From Actinophytocola sp963729115 (GTDB lineage Bacteria; Actinomycetota; Actinomycetes; Mycobacteriales; Pseudonocardiaceae): a stretch of 64,000 bases of DNA. A model generated the notes under the pieces. The model had not been told where the DNA came from. It searched no databases and saw only the letters and a program-made list of their open reading frames with translations. The stretch covers positions 124,001 through 188,000 of the forward strand of contig CAVSMR010000008.1 in the NCBI GenBank assembly GCA_963729115.1, in the 5' to 3' direction. Positions 33,450 through 43,110 of the stretch are shown piece by piece; the stretch's first letter is position 1, and the number at the start of each line of letters is the position of its first letter. The translations under genes and the position numbers were made by a program.

Positions 33450-33463
33450 TAGAACGTGTTCCA
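33450..33463. promoter_or_regulatory. KstR operator in front of cyp125
   Basis: TAGAACGTGTTCCA is a full match to TNNAACNNGTTNNA, ending 17 bp before the cyp125 GTG. Together with the box at 33373-33386 it gives each divergent gene its own operator. Confidence 0.8.
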
Positions 33464-33480
33464 CATGATCGGAGTACGAG

Positions 33481-34707
33481 GTGCCCCCTCCCCGCATCCC
33501 CGATGGCTTCGACTTCACCGACCCCGACCTGTACGCGAACCGGATCCCCGTCGAGGAGTTCGCGGAGCTGCGCGCGACCGCGCCGGTGTGGTGGAACGCC
33601 CAGCCGCACGGCATCGCCGGGTTCGGCGACGACGGCTACTGGGTGGTGAGCCGGCACGCGGAGGTCAAGGAGGTGTCGCGGCACAGCGACGTCTACTCCA
33701 GCGCCGAGAACACGGCGATCATCCGGTTCAACCCGGACATGACGCGCGACAAGATCGAGGCGCAGCGGCTGATCATGCTGAACATCGACCCGCCGCACCA
33801 CTCCAAGGTGCGCGGCATCGTCTCGCGCGGCTTCACGCCGAAGGCGATCGCCCGGCTGAAGGACACGCTCGCCGAGCGGGCCGAGCGGATCGTGACGACG
33901 GCCAGGGAGCAGGGCGGCGGCGACTTCGTCACGCAGGTCGCGTGCGAGCTGCCGCTGCAGGCGATCGCCGAGCTGCTCGGCATCCCGCAGGACGACCGGC
34001 ACAAGGTGTTCGACTGGTCGAACCAGATGGTCGCCTACGACGATCCCGAGTACTCGATCAACCCGGAGGCCGCGTCCGCGGAGCTGCTCGGCTACGCGTG
34101 GGCGATGGCCGAGGACCGCAAGAAGTGCCCGCTGGACGACATCGTGACCACGCTGGTCAACGCCGACATCGAGGGCACCGCGCTGGGCTCGGACGAGTTC
34201 GGCTTCTTCGTGCTGCTGCTCGCGGTGGCCGGCAACGAGACCACCCGCAACGCGATCAGCCACGGCATGCACGCGTTCCTCACCAACCCCGGCGAATGGG
34301 AGCGGTACAAGGCCGAGCGGCCGGCCACCACGGCCGACGAGATCGTCCGCTTCTCGACGCCGGTGATGAGCTTCCAGCGCACGGCCACGCGGGACACCGA
34401 GCTCGGCGGCGTGGCGATCGAGCAGGGCCAGCGGGTCGGCATGTTCTACAGCTCGGCCAACTTCGACGCCGACGTCTTCGCCGACCCGCACCGGTTCGAC
34501 ATCACCCGCGACCCCAACCCGCACCTGGGCTTCGGCGGCACCGGCGCGCACTACTGCGTGGGCGCGAACCTCGCGAAGATGGAGATCGACCTGATCTTCA
34601 ACGCGATCGCCGACCACATGCCCGACATCCGCGCGGAGGCGGACCCGCGGCGGCTGCGGTCGGGCTGGCTCAACGGGATCAAGGAACTGCGCGTCGCCTA
34701 CTCCTGA
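33481..34707 (+). CDS. cyp125: Steroid C26 monooxygenase cytochrome P450 Cyp125
   Basis: A 408-residue cytochrome P450. The haem loop is FGGTGAHYCVGANLA with Cys359 as thiolate ligand; the I-helix has LAVAGNETTRN; EIVRFSTPV and FQRTATRD follow in the usual order. Text-level agreement with CYP125A1 is strong (FDFTDPDLYANR; LNIDPPHHSKVRGIVSRGFTP; SGWLNGIKE). It oxidises the terminal C26 of the sterol side chain, which starts side-chain degradation. It is divergent from fadA5 and has its own KstR box. Its 3' end overlaps the convergent MarR gene by 10 bp. Confidence 0.94.
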   Translation: MPPPRIPDGFDFTDPDLYANRIPVEEFAELRATAPVWWNAQPHGIAGFGDDGYWVVSRHAEVKEVSRHSDVYSSAENTAIIRFNPDMTRDKIEAQRLIMLNIDPPHHSKVRGIVSRGFTPKAIARLKDTLAERAERIVTTAREQGGGDFVTQVACELPLQAIAELLGIPQDDRHKVFDWSNQMVAYDDPEYSINPEAASAELLGYAWAMAEDRKKCPLDDIVTTLVNADIEGTALGSDEFGFFVLLLAVAGNETTRNAISHGMHAFLTNPGEWERYKAERPATTADEIVRFSTPVMSFQRTATRDTELGGVAIEQGQRVGMFYSSANFDADVFADPHRFDITRDPNPHLGFGGTGAHYCVGANLAKMEIDLIFNAIADHMPDIRAEADPRRLRSGWLNGIKELRVAYS

Positions 34708-35183
34708 TCCGCGCCGAGCTTCGCGGCCGACCGGTCGCCGGCCTCGGCCACCCGCGCGAGGAACCCGGCGATCATCTCCAGCTGCCCGGGGTCGTAGTCC
34801 GCGCAGACCTCGTCGAGCGCTTCGCGCATCCCGGCGTAGTGCCGGAAGATCTCGCCGCCCCGGTCCGGCAGGACGCGCACGACGACGGCGCGGCGGTCGG
34901 CCTGGTCGCGTTCGCGGGTGATCCAGCCGCTGCGCTCGAGGCGGTCGAGGACGCCGGTCATCGTGGCCGGGTGCGTGCCCGCCCGCCTGGCCAGCGCGCT
35001 CGGGCTGATCGGGCCGTAGCGCGCGATCAGGTCGAGGCAGATCAGGTCACCGTCGCGCAGCGCGACCCGGGTGCCGATGCGGTGGTTGAGCACGCTCAGG
35101 TGCCCGTTCAGCTCCCGCAGGGCGCCCTGCACCTCGTTCGCCACGCGCCGCCACGTGCGCCGATCCTCTGGTACGTTGTCCAT
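34698..35183 (-). CDS. MarR-family regulator
   Basis: A 161-residue MarR protein: LICLDLIARYGPISPSALARRAGTHPATMTGVLDRLERSGW is the winged-helix core (helix-turn-helix at ~55-90), with the wing RERDQADRRAVVVRVLP. It is divergent from a small NAD(P)H-binding oxidoreductase; the shared 67-bp region is unusually AT-rich for this DNA and probably holds its operator. This is a typical self-contained regulator-oxidoreductase pair, likely unrelated to sterol use. Confidence 0.87.
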   Translation of the reverse strand: MDNVPEDRRTWRRVANEVQGALRELNGHLSVLNHRIGTRVALRDGDLICLDLIARYGPISPSALARRAGTHPATMTGVLDRLERSGWITRERDQADRRAVVVRVLPDRGGEIFRHYAGMREALDEVCADYDPGQLEMIAGFLARVAEAGDRSAAKLGADQE

Positions 35184-35208
35184 ATAGTTTGACTTTCGTA
35201 TTATATCT
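35184..35208. promoter_or_regulatory. AT-rich divergent promoter/operator, MarR and NAD(P)-binding protein
   Basis: The bases between the MarR start and 35208 are strikingly AT-rich, with ATATA at the left edge and TATAT at the right edge of a loose dyad and TTTGACTTTCGTA in the middle. The site position fits a MarR operator plus a -10 element. The symmetry is imperfect. Confidence 0.4.
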
Positions 35209-35250
35209 GGTCCAGGGTCAATGTACCGGGTGGGGAAGGGTGGACGTGGG

Positions 35251-35892
35251 ATGAAGCTGACCGTATTCGGGGCGACCGGGGGAATCGGCGGCCAGGTGGT
35301 GACCCAGGCGCTCGCGGCCGGGCACACGGTGGCCGCGGTGGTGCGGGACCGAGCCCGGCTCACGGTGCCCGACCAGCCGGGACTGCGGGTGGTGACGGTG
35401 CCGGGGCTGACCGAGCCGGGGCCGCTCGAGGCGGCACTGGCCGGCAGCGACGCGGCGCTGTCCGGGGTCGGCCCGCACGCCCGGGGGGACGCCGGGGTCG
35501 CGGCGGTCGCGACGCGCGCGATCCTCGCCGCGCTGGCGACCGCGGGTGTGCGGCGGTTCGTGGCGGTGAGCGCGGCGCCGGTCGGCCCCACCCCCGAGGA
35601 CGAGCGGTTCCTGCGCCGGCGCGTGCTGTACCCGCTGGTCAAGCTGGCGCTGCGGCCGGTGTACGACGACCTCGCGGCGATGGAGGCGGACATCCGGCGC
35701 AGCGGTACCGAGTGGACAGTGGTGCGCCCGCCGCGGCTGGACGACAAGCCGCTGTCCGGCCACTACCGGCTGGCGTTCGGCGCGAACGTCAGCAACGGCG
35801 CCTTCGCGTCCCGCGCGGACGTGGCGCACGCGATGCTCGCGCTGCTCGACGACCCGCGGGCGATCGACCAGCCGGTCGGCGTCGCACGGTAA
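35251..35892 (+). CDS. NAD(P)H-binding atypical SDR oxidoreductase
   Basis: 213 residues with an N-terminal Rossmann motif VFGATGGIGGQVVTQALAAGH (GxTGxxG), the pattern of NmrA/NAD(P)H-binding atypical short-chain dehydrogenases. VRRFVAVSAAPVG and EWTVVRPPRLDD are typical of the family and no classical YxxxK is present. The ATG at 35251 is preferred to an upstream one at 35221 because translation from it begins directly with the Rossmann strand. The substrate is unknown; probably controlled by the divergent MarR. Confidence 0.83.
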   Translation: MKLTVFGATGGIGGQVVTQALAAGHTVAAVVRDRARLTVPDQPGLRVVTVPGLTEPGPLEAALAGSDAALSGVGPHARGDAGVAAVATRAILAALATAGVRRFVAVSAAPVGPTPEDERFLRRRVLYPLVKLALRPVYDDLAAMEADIRRSGTEWTVVRPPRLDDKPLSGHYRLAFGANVSNGAFASRADVAHAMLALLDDPRAIDQPVGVAR

Positions 35893-35902
35893 CCGCCCTT
35901 TC

Positions 35903-35938
35903 GGGCAGCGGGGACTGCCCCGCCGCCGGTCCCGGCGG
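35903..35938 (+). terminator. Two short hairpins after the NAD(P)-binding gene
   Basis: GGGCAG/CTGCCC (35903-35920, 6-nt loop) and CCGCCG/CGGCGG (35923-35938, 4-nt loop) follow the stop by about 10 bp. No U-tract. A GC-type terminator is possible. Confidence 0.35.
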
Positions 35939-36000
35939 ACGCCAACCTCGCGCCGGGACGTGCGAACCTTGCGGGGTCAGGCAAAAAGGGTGTGTCCCCC

Positions 36001-36036
36001 GAGGCCGGCCGCCAACCTCCTGAGGCGGCCGGCCTC
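36001..36036. terminator. Strong hairpin terminator between convergent genes
   Basis: GAGGCCGGCCGCC (36001-36013) and GGCGGCCGGCCTC (36024-36036) form a perfect 13-bp stem with a 10-nt loop. It starts within the stop codon of the leftward NTF2-like gene and faces the rightward oxidoreductase gene, so it may stop both. The rest of the 142-bp gap shows nothing else. Confidence 0.7.
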
Positions 36037-36466
36037 ACTCCTGCCGGAGGGTCGCCATCGCGCGGTCGGTCTCCCAGAAGGCACGCATCGACAGGATCAG
36101 CCCGTCGGCGTCGACCCGGTAGACGAACACGCCCTCGGTGTCCACCCGTGCGCCGCCGGGCAGGAACGCGGTGATCGTGCCGACGTTGGCCACCTCGTCA
36201 CCGGCCGCGAACGAGTCGCGGATGTCGAACTCGAGACGCTCGGCGCGCGCGATCGTCCTGTCCCAGAAGGCGGCGATCGCCTCGCGGCCGTGGTGGCCGT
36301 CGCCGGACGGGTCGAACATGGACACGCCGACCGGGTCCTCGACGACGCCGTCCTCGGCGAACAACGCGACCCACTCGTCCTTCGCGCCGCGGCCCGCCGC
36401 GTCCATCGACCGGCGCGACGCCACCCGCGCCGGATGCGCGGGGTCGGGACCGTTCCAGGTGCTCAC
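36035..36466 (-). CDS. NTF2-like/SnoaL-type protein (ketosteroid-isomerase fold)
   Basis: A 143-residue NTF2-like protein (DEWVALFAEDGVVEDPVG; GREAIAAFWDRTIA; VFVYRVDADGLILSMRAFWE). The fold is shared with ketosteroid isomerases and SnoaL cyclases; an Asp-Pro in the EDPVG strand sits where many of these place their active site, but no function can be assigned. It is the last gene of a leftward five-gene operon and starts (GTG) 4 bp inside the LLM oxidoreductase gene, so a role with that module is likely. Confidence 0.82.
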   Translation of the reverse strand: MSTWNGPDPAHPARVASRRSMDAAGRGAKDEWVALFAEDGVVEDPVGVSMFDPSGDGHHGREAIAAFWDRTIARAERLEFDIRDSFAAGDEVANVGTITAFLPGGARVDTEGVFVYRVDADGLILSMRAFWETDRAMATLRQE

Positions 36467-37325
36467 AGCTTCCCCATGATGTCGTCGGCGAACCGGCGCA
36501 TGCCGTCCTTCTTCGCCTCGAGCGGGCCGTCGAGGCCCACGCCGTAGAACACCCACGGCACCACGATCGCGTCGGTCACGCCGGCGTCGGCCTGGGCGCG
36601 GTAGCCGTCGCGCCCGAACCGGTCCACGCAGACGGCCTGGATCTCGAACGGGCCCGTACGGCCGTACTCCGCGCGCAGCGTGCCCAGCCGGGCGATCACC
36701 TCGCGCAGCTCGTCGAACGTGATCATCGCGGAGGTCCAGCCGTCACCGGTGCGCGCGGCCCGGCGCAGCGCCGCGTCCGTGTGCCCGCCGACGTACACCG
36801 GCACCGGCTCGGCCGGCGCCGGGCTCATCGCCAGCTTGCCGAACTCGTAGTGCGTGCCGTGGTGATCGACCATCCCGCCGCCGAGGATCTGCCGGATGAT
36901 CTCGATCGCCTCGTCCGCCCGGGCGCCGCGGTGGTCGAACTGCCCGCCGCACCACCGGGTCTCCTCCGGCGACCAGCCGAGCCCGACGCCGAGCCCGAAC
37001 CGGTTGCCGGTGAGCACGGCGACCGAGCCGATCTGGCGGGCGAGCAGCACCGGGTTGCGCGGGTTGAGCTTGAGCACCTGGGTGTAGAAGCGGATCCGGC
37101 TCGTCACCGCGCCCATCGCCGCGGCGGCCACGAACGGATCGGCCCACGGGGTGTCCGCGTCCCAGAACCGCGAACCGTCCGGCGTGTACGGATACTTCGC
37201 GGACACCTGCTCGGCGAAGAACAGCGAGTCCGGCAGCGCGATCGAGGCGTACCCGCACTCCTCCGCCGTCCGCGCCAGCTCGGTCAGCTGGTCCAGCGGG
37301 CTGAGCGCGATCCCGACGGTGAACT

Positions 37326-37329
<4 letters not shown>
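36463..37329 (-). CDS. LLM-class (F420/FMN) oxidoreductase
   Basis: A 288-residue luciferase-like TIM-barrel protein: FTVGIALSPLDQLTELARTAEECGYASIALPD at the start, RIRFYTQVLKLNPRNPVLLARQIGSVAVLTGNRFGLGVGLGW in the middle, typical of coenzyme F420-dependent actinobacterial members. The substrate is unknown. It lies between ltp3 and the NTF2-like gene in an operon preceded by a KstR box at 40470, which ties it to sterol catabolism; F420 use is a family-based inference. Confidence 0.85.
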
Positions 37330-38479
<1,150 letters not shown>

Positions 38480-38480
<1 letters not shown>

Positions 38481-39517
38481 CAGTCCGCCTCCAGGACGCA
38501 GACGAGGTTCTGCTGCAGCGCGGGCCCGCTCGTCGCGTGCGCGAGGGCCCGCTCGCCGGGGCGCAGGCGGGTGGCGGCCTCGCCGATGCGCGCGAGCCCG
38601 GCGGCGAACATCGGGTTGCCGGCGAGCGGGCCACCGGAGGGGTTGACCGCGACCTCGTCGCCGAGCCCGAGTGCCTGGCGCAGCAGGATCTCCTGGTGGG
38701 TGAAGGGCGCGTGCAGCTCGGCGAGCGTCACGCCGCCGGTGCCCGCCGCCGCCGCGGCGGCCACGGTGGACGGTGAGGTGGTGAGATCGCGGGCGCCGAG
38801 GTGCGCGGTCTCGACCCGGTGGGCGATGCCGGTGATCCACGCGGGCCGCGCGCAGAGGTCGGCCGCCCGGTCCGCGCCGGCGAGCACGACCACCGCGGCG
38901 CCGTCGGTGACCGGCGCGCAGTCGTGGCGCCGCAACGGGTTCGCGACGTACGGGCGGCCCAGCAGCTCCGCGACGGTAACGTCCTCGTGCACCTGCGCGT
39001 CCGGGTTCGCGGCCCGGCTCCGCGCGGCGACGCCGGCCATGTCCCGCTCGGTCCACCGGCCGCGATCGATGCCGAGGCGGGCCTGCAGGCCGGCGACGCT
39101 GACCGCGTCCGGCCACAGTGGAGCGACGGTGTACGGGTCGAGCTGCATGGCGAGCACCCGGCGCAGCTGCCCGGCGCTGGACTTGCCGAACCCGTACACG
39201 AGCGCCGTGTCGGCCTCACCGGTGCGGATCTTCACCCACGCCTCGTACAGCGCCCACGCGGCGTCGGCCTCGACGTGGGACTCGTGGATGGGCGGGAACG
39301 CACCGATCGCGTCCACCGCGGCGATGAACGAGAAGGCCCGCCCGGCGAGGTAGTCCGACGATCCGGAGCACCAGAACCCGACGTCCTGTTTGGACAGGTG
39401 CGCCGACTCGAGCGCCGCGCGGATGATCGGCACGAGCATCTCGACACCGTTGGTCGTACCGTGCGTCGCCCGGACGTTGGGCGCCTGGGCGAAGGAGACG
39501 ACGGCGACGTCCCTCAC
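38480..39517 (-). CDS. ltp4: Thiolase-like lipid-transfer protein Ltp4-like
   Basis: 345 residues, thiolase-superfamily (VAVVSFAQAPNV; VGFWCSGSSDYLAGRAFSFIAAVDAIGAFPP; YGFGKSSAGQLRRVLAMQLDPYT; NPSGGPLAGNPMFAAGLARIGEAA). It matches Rv3522 by position between the DUF35 and Ltp3 genes and by length. One Cys sits in the early FWCSG motif; I do not see the usual catalytic Cys-His-Cys set. It probably forms a complex with Ltp3 and the DUF35 protein. The GTG overlaps the DUF35 stop by 4 bp. Confidence 0.82.
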
Positions 39518-40461
39518 AGGTGCCCCTTGAACGAGTCGTACGGCGCGTCTGGCTCGCCGGTGGGCCGGAAGTGGTCGATGTTCTCCAGCGTGGTGCCCCA
39601 CTCCTCGCGCGGCTTCCAGGCGGCCTCGACGCGCATGCCCATGCGCACCTCGTCGGCCGCGCAGCCGAGCACCAGGTGCAGGAACGCGATGTCCGCGCCG
39701 TCGAGCAGGACGTAGGCCGCCACGTAGGGCGGCTTGATGCGCTGCCCCAAGAAGGGCACGTTGACGATGCAGAACGTGGTGACGATGCCCCGGTCCGGGA
39801 GCTCGACCTCCTCCTCGGTCGGCACGCCGTCGGTCGGGCACGCGCCCCGCGGCGGCACGTAGACCTTGCGGCACGCCGGGCAGCGCTGCCCGAGCAGCCT
39901 CCCCTCGGCGAGCCCGCGCAGGTAGCGGCTCTCCTCCGGGGACGCCGAGTGCGTGTAGTGCAGCTCGACCGGCGTGGTCAGCATCGTGACCGGCTCGGCC
40001 TCGCGCGGCTGCGCCGGGGCCTGCTCGCCGGCCGGCACGAAGCACTCGATGTCGCGGATCCCGCTGCCCTGCGTGTCCGCCCACCGCGCGCGCACCCGCA
40101 TCCCGGTGGCGACCCGCGCCGCGTCGACCGCGTGCAGCAGGGGCGTGTCCGCGCCGTCCAGCGTGATCAGCGCCCAGGCGAACGGTCGCTGGAGTGGTTG
40201 TCCCGCAAGGGGTTCCGGCTGCGCACACCACGTGACGACGGTGCCGTCCTGGCCCACCTCGACGAGCTCGGTCAGCGGCTGCCCGGTCACCGGGTCGTAC
40301 TCCGGCGGCGGTACGTGCACCCGGCCGTCCGTGCCGCGCGCGCCGAGGATCCGGCGCTGGGCGAGCCCCGTGACGAACCGGCTCAGGACCGGGCCGAGCG
40401 ATCGGGTGTAATCGAACCCGATGTCCAGCGGGGCGGACAGCGGTTCCTGATCGACTGTCAC
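39514..40461 (-). CDS. Tandem DUF35 OB-fold protein (Rv3521-like)
   Basis: A 315-residue protein with two successive DUF35 units, each a zinc-ribbon-like strand followed by an OB fold. In the second the zinc ribbon is partly kept (Cys194-x2-Cys197-x10-Cys208, the fourth position lost); in the first (ILGARGTDGRVHVPPPEYDP) all cysteines are gone. DUF35 proteins deliver acyl-CoA to thiolase-like partners, for example in the Ltp2-ChsH2 aldolase. It leads the Ltp4-Ltp3 operon. The GTG lies 8 bp after a perfect KstR box. Confidence 0.83.
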   Translation of the reverse strand: MTVDQEPLSAPLDIGFDYTRSLGPVLSRFVTGLAQRRILGARGTDGRVHVPPPEYDPVTGQPLTELVEVGQDGTVVTWCAQPEPLAGQPLQRPFAWALITLDGADTPLLHAVDAARVATGMRVRARWADTQGSGIRDIECFVPAGEQAPAQPREAEPVTMLTTPVELHYTHSASPEESRYLRGLAEGRLLGQRCPACRKVYVPPRGACPTDGVPTEEEVELPDRGIVTTFCIVNVPFLGQRIKPPYVAAYVLLDGADIAFLHLVLGCAADEVRMGMRVEAAWKPREEWGTTLENIDHFRPTGEPDAPYDSFKGHL

Positions 40462-40469
40462 GCTCCGAG

Positions 40470-40483
40470 TGAAACACGTTCTA
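40470..40483. promoter_or_regulatory. KstR operator between the DUF35 operon and LLM gene
   Basis: TGAAACACGTTCTA is a full match to TNNAACNNGTTNNA in the 45-bp gap between divergent starts, so one site serves both directions. Confidence 0.8.
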
Positions 40484-40506
40484 GCAATACCGGCAAGGAG
40501 GTAGCG

Positions 40507-41547
40507 ATGAAGCTCGGACTTCAGCTCGGGTACTGGGGTGCCGCCCCGCCACCGCACGCCGCCGAGATGGTCCGCGCCGCCGACGAGGCCGGCTTCGAGG
40601 CCGTGTTCGCCGCCGAGTCGTGGGGCTCGGACGTGTTCACCCCGCTCGCCTGGTGGGGCGCGCCGACCACCCGGGTCAAGCTCGGCACGGCGGTCGCGCA
40701 GCTGTCCGCGCGCGCCCCGACGGCGACCGCGATGGCGGCGCTCACCCTCGACCACCTCTCCGGCGGCCGCGCGATCCTCGGGCTCGGCGTGTCCGGTCCG
40801 CAGGTCGTCGAGGGCTGGTACGGCGCGCCGTTCGGCAAGCCGCTCGCCCGCACCCGCGAGTACGTCGGCATCATCCGCCAGGTGCTCGCCCGCGAGGCGC
40901 CCGTGGCGAGCGACGGCCCCCACTACCCGCTGCCCTACACCGGCCCGGGCGCGGACGGGCTCGGCAAGCCGCTGCGCCCGATCACCCACCCACTACGCGC
41001 CGACCTGCCGATCTGGCTGGGCGCGGAGGGCCCGAAGAACGTGGCGCTGACCGCCGAGATCGCCGACGGCTGGCTCGCCGTCTACTTCTCCGACTCGCTG
41101 GCCGACCAGTACAACTCCTGGCTCGACGAGGGCTTCGCCCGGCCCGGCGCCCGCCGCTCGCGCGCCGACTTCGAGGTCGCCGCGAACGTGTCCGTGGCGG
41201 TCACCGACGACCCGGCGGCCGAGTACGACAAGCACCGCCCGGTGATCGCGCTGTACGCGGGCGGCATGGGCGCGGAGACGAAGAACTTCCACGCGGACCT
41301 CTTCCGGCGGATGGGCTACGGCGAGGTCGTCGAGGAGGTCACCCGCAAGTTCCGGGAGGGTCGCAAGCTCGAGGCGGCCGCCGCGGTACCCGACGAGCTC
41401 GTCGCCGAGACCGCGATGATCGGCAGCGCCGAGCAGGTCCGCGCGCAGGCCAGGAAGTGGGCGGACAACGGGGTCACCATGCTGATGGTCGGCTGCGCGG
41501 ACGCCGGCCAGGTCCGCGCCGTCGCGGAGGTTCTTGCCGAGAACTGA
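40507..41547 (+). CDS. F420-type LLM oxidoreductase (Rv3520c-like)
   Basis: A 346-residue LLM-class protein with an AAGGAGGT ribosome site. It begins MKLGLQLGYWGAAPPPHAAEMVRAADEAGF-like in family style, with AESWGSDVF, KLGTAVAQLSARAPTATAMAALTLDHLSGGR and LGVSGPQVVEGWYG, the pattern of F420-dependent glucose-6-phosphate-dehydrogenase-like enzymes. Position beside the DUF35-ltp4-ltp3 genes and length equal Rv3520c. The reaction is unknown. A second LLM protein at 36463-37329 belongs to the same module. The gene ends just before another KstR box. Confidence 0.86.
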   Translation: MKLGLQLGYWGAAPPPHAAEMVRAADEAGFEAVFAAESWGSDVFTPLAWWGAPTTRVKLGTAVAQLSARAPTATAMAALTLDHLSGGRAILGLGVSGPQVVEGWYGAPFGKPLARTREYVGIIRQVLAREAPVASDGPHYPLPYTGPGADGLGKPLRPITHPLRADLPIWLGAEGPKNVALTAEIADGWLAVYFSDSLADQYNSWLDEGFARPGARRSRADFEVAANVSVAVTDDPAAEYDKHRPVIALYAGGMGAETKNFHADLFRRMGYGEVVEEVTRKFREGRKLEAAAAVPDELVAETAMIGSAEQVRAQARKWADNGVTMLMVGCADAGQVRAVAEVLAEN

Positions 41548-41558
41548 AACACGTTCTA
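41545..41558. promoter_or_regulatory. KstR operator upstream of acyl-CoA synthetase
   Basis: TGAAACACGTTCTA, identical to the box at 40470-40483, overlaps the LLM stop and ends 10 bp before the next GTG. It would give the downstream gene its own KstR-controlled promoter. Confidence 0.78.
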
Positions 41559-41568
41559 GATTGGGTCG

Positions 41569-43110
41569 GTGGCCTCGATCGGACTGTGGAACATCGCCCG
41601 CGAGCAGCCGGACCTCGTCGCGGTGGTCGACCCCGACGGCCGGGAGGTGACCTACGGCGAGCTGGCCGCCGCGGCCGACCGGTACGGGCGCGGCTTCCAG
41701 GCGCTGGGGCTGCGCCCGGGCGACGCGATCGTGGTGATGCTGCCGAACGGCGCGGACCTGACGTCCATCTACTTCGGAGCGTTCCAGACCGGGCTGTACG
41801 TGGTGATGGCGAACTGGCACCTGGTGGGCGCCGAGGTCGCCTACCTCATCGAGGACAGCGCCGCGAAGGCGTTCGTGGCCCACGACCGGTTCGCGTCCGT
41901 CGCGTCGGACGCCGCCGAGGCCAGCGGGCTGCGAACCCGGTTCGCGGTCGGCGACGTGCCCGGGTTCGCGCCGCTCGCGTCGCTGGGCGAGGGCGAGACG
42001 GGACGACCGGACGTGCGCACGGCCGGCTCGCCGATGCTGTACACGTCCGGCACGACCGGGCGGCCCAAGGGCGTGCGGCGGCCGCTGACCGGCGCGGACC
42101 CGGACGAGGTGCCCGCGGCGGCCACGTGGTTCTTCGGGATCTTCGGCCTGCACCCGTTCGACGGCCACGTGCACGTCTGCGGCTCGCCGATGTACCACAC
42201 GGCGGTGCTCAACTTCGTGGCCAACTCCGTCCAGCTGGGGCACACGGCGGTGCTGATGGACCGGTGGCGGCCGGAGGAGATGCTGCGCCTGATCGAGCGC
42301 TACCGGGTGACCCACAGCCACATGGTGCCCACGCAGTTCCACCGGCTGCTGGAGCTCGCGCCGGAGGTGCGCGAGCGGTACGACGTGTCGTCGCTGCGGG
42401 TGATGATCCACGGCGCGGCGCCGTGCCCGCCGGAGGTCAAGCGGCGGATGCTGGACTGGTGGGGGCCGGTGGTCACCGAGTACTACGCGGCGACCGAGGG
42501 CGGCGGCACGGCGATCTCCGCGGCGGAGTGGCTCGAGAAGCCGGGGTCGGTCGGCAAGCCGTGGCCGGGCTCGGTGGTGGCGGTGCTCGACGAGTCGGGC
42601 TCGCCGGCGCCGACCGGTGCGCCGGGCCTGGTCTACATGCGGATGGGCACGTCGAACTTCGAGTACCACAAGGACCCGGCGAAGACGTCGGCGTCGCGGG
42701 TCGGTGACCTGTTCACGCTGGGGGACATCGGCTACCTGGACGAGGACGGCTACCTGTACCTGTGCGACCGGAAGGCGGACCTGATCATCTCCGGCGGCGT
42801 GAACGTGTACCCGGCGGAGATCGAGAACGAGCTGGCGTGCCACCCGAAGGTCGCCGACGTGGCGGTGTTCGGCGTGCCGAACGCCGACTGGGGCGAGGAG
42901 ATCAAGGCGGTCGTGCAGCCGGCCGAGGGCGTCGCCGGGGACGAGGCGCTGACCGAGGAGCTGCTCGCCTTCGCCGCCACCCGGCTGGCCAGGTTCAAGG
43001 TCCCGCGCACGGTCGACTACCTGCCGGAGCTCCCCCGCGACCCGAACGGCAAGCTGTACAAGCGAAAGCTCCGCGACCCGCACTGGGCAGGCCGCGACCG
43101 CGCCATCTAA
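41569..43110 (+). CDS. Acyl-CoA synthetase of unknown substrate, KstR-controlled
   Basis: A 513-residue AMP-forming acyl-CoA synthetase. The P-loop motif is MLYTSGTTGRPKGV, then EYYAATEGGG, GDIGYLDEDGYLYLCDRKADLIISGGVNVYP and the catalytic Lys near the end in NGKLYKRKLRDP. It differs from FadD17 and FadD19, both encoded further on, and from FadD3 as I remember it. A KstR box directly in front suggests it activates a steroid acid, possibly another side-chain length or a bile-acid-type substrate. The GTG start is 10 bp after the box, with no clear ribosome site. Confidence 0.88.
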   Translation: MASIGLWNIAREQPDLVAVVDPDGREVTYGELAAAADRYGRGFQALGLRPGDAIVVMLPNGADLTSIYFGAFQTGLYVVMANWHLVGAEVAYLIEDSAAKAFVAHDRFASVASDAAEASGLRTRFAVGDVPGFAPLASLGEGETGRPDVRTAGSPMLYTSGTTGRPKGVRRPLTGADPDEVPAAATWFFGIFGLHPFDGHVHVCGSPMYHTAVLNFVANSVQLGHTAVLMDRWRPEEMLRLIERYRVTHSHMVPTQFHRLLELAPEVRERYDVSSLRVMIHGAAPCPPEVKRRMLDWWGPVVTEYYAATEGGGTAISAAEWLEKPGSVGKPWPGSVVAVLDESGSPAPTGAPGLVYMRMGTSNFEYHKDPAKTSASRVGDLFTLGDIGYLDEDGYLYLCDRKADLIISGGVNVYPAEIENELACHPKVADVAVFGVPNADWGEEIKAVVQPAEGVAGDEALTEELLAFAATRLARFKVPRTVDYLPELPRDPNGKLYKRKLRDPHWAGRDRAI

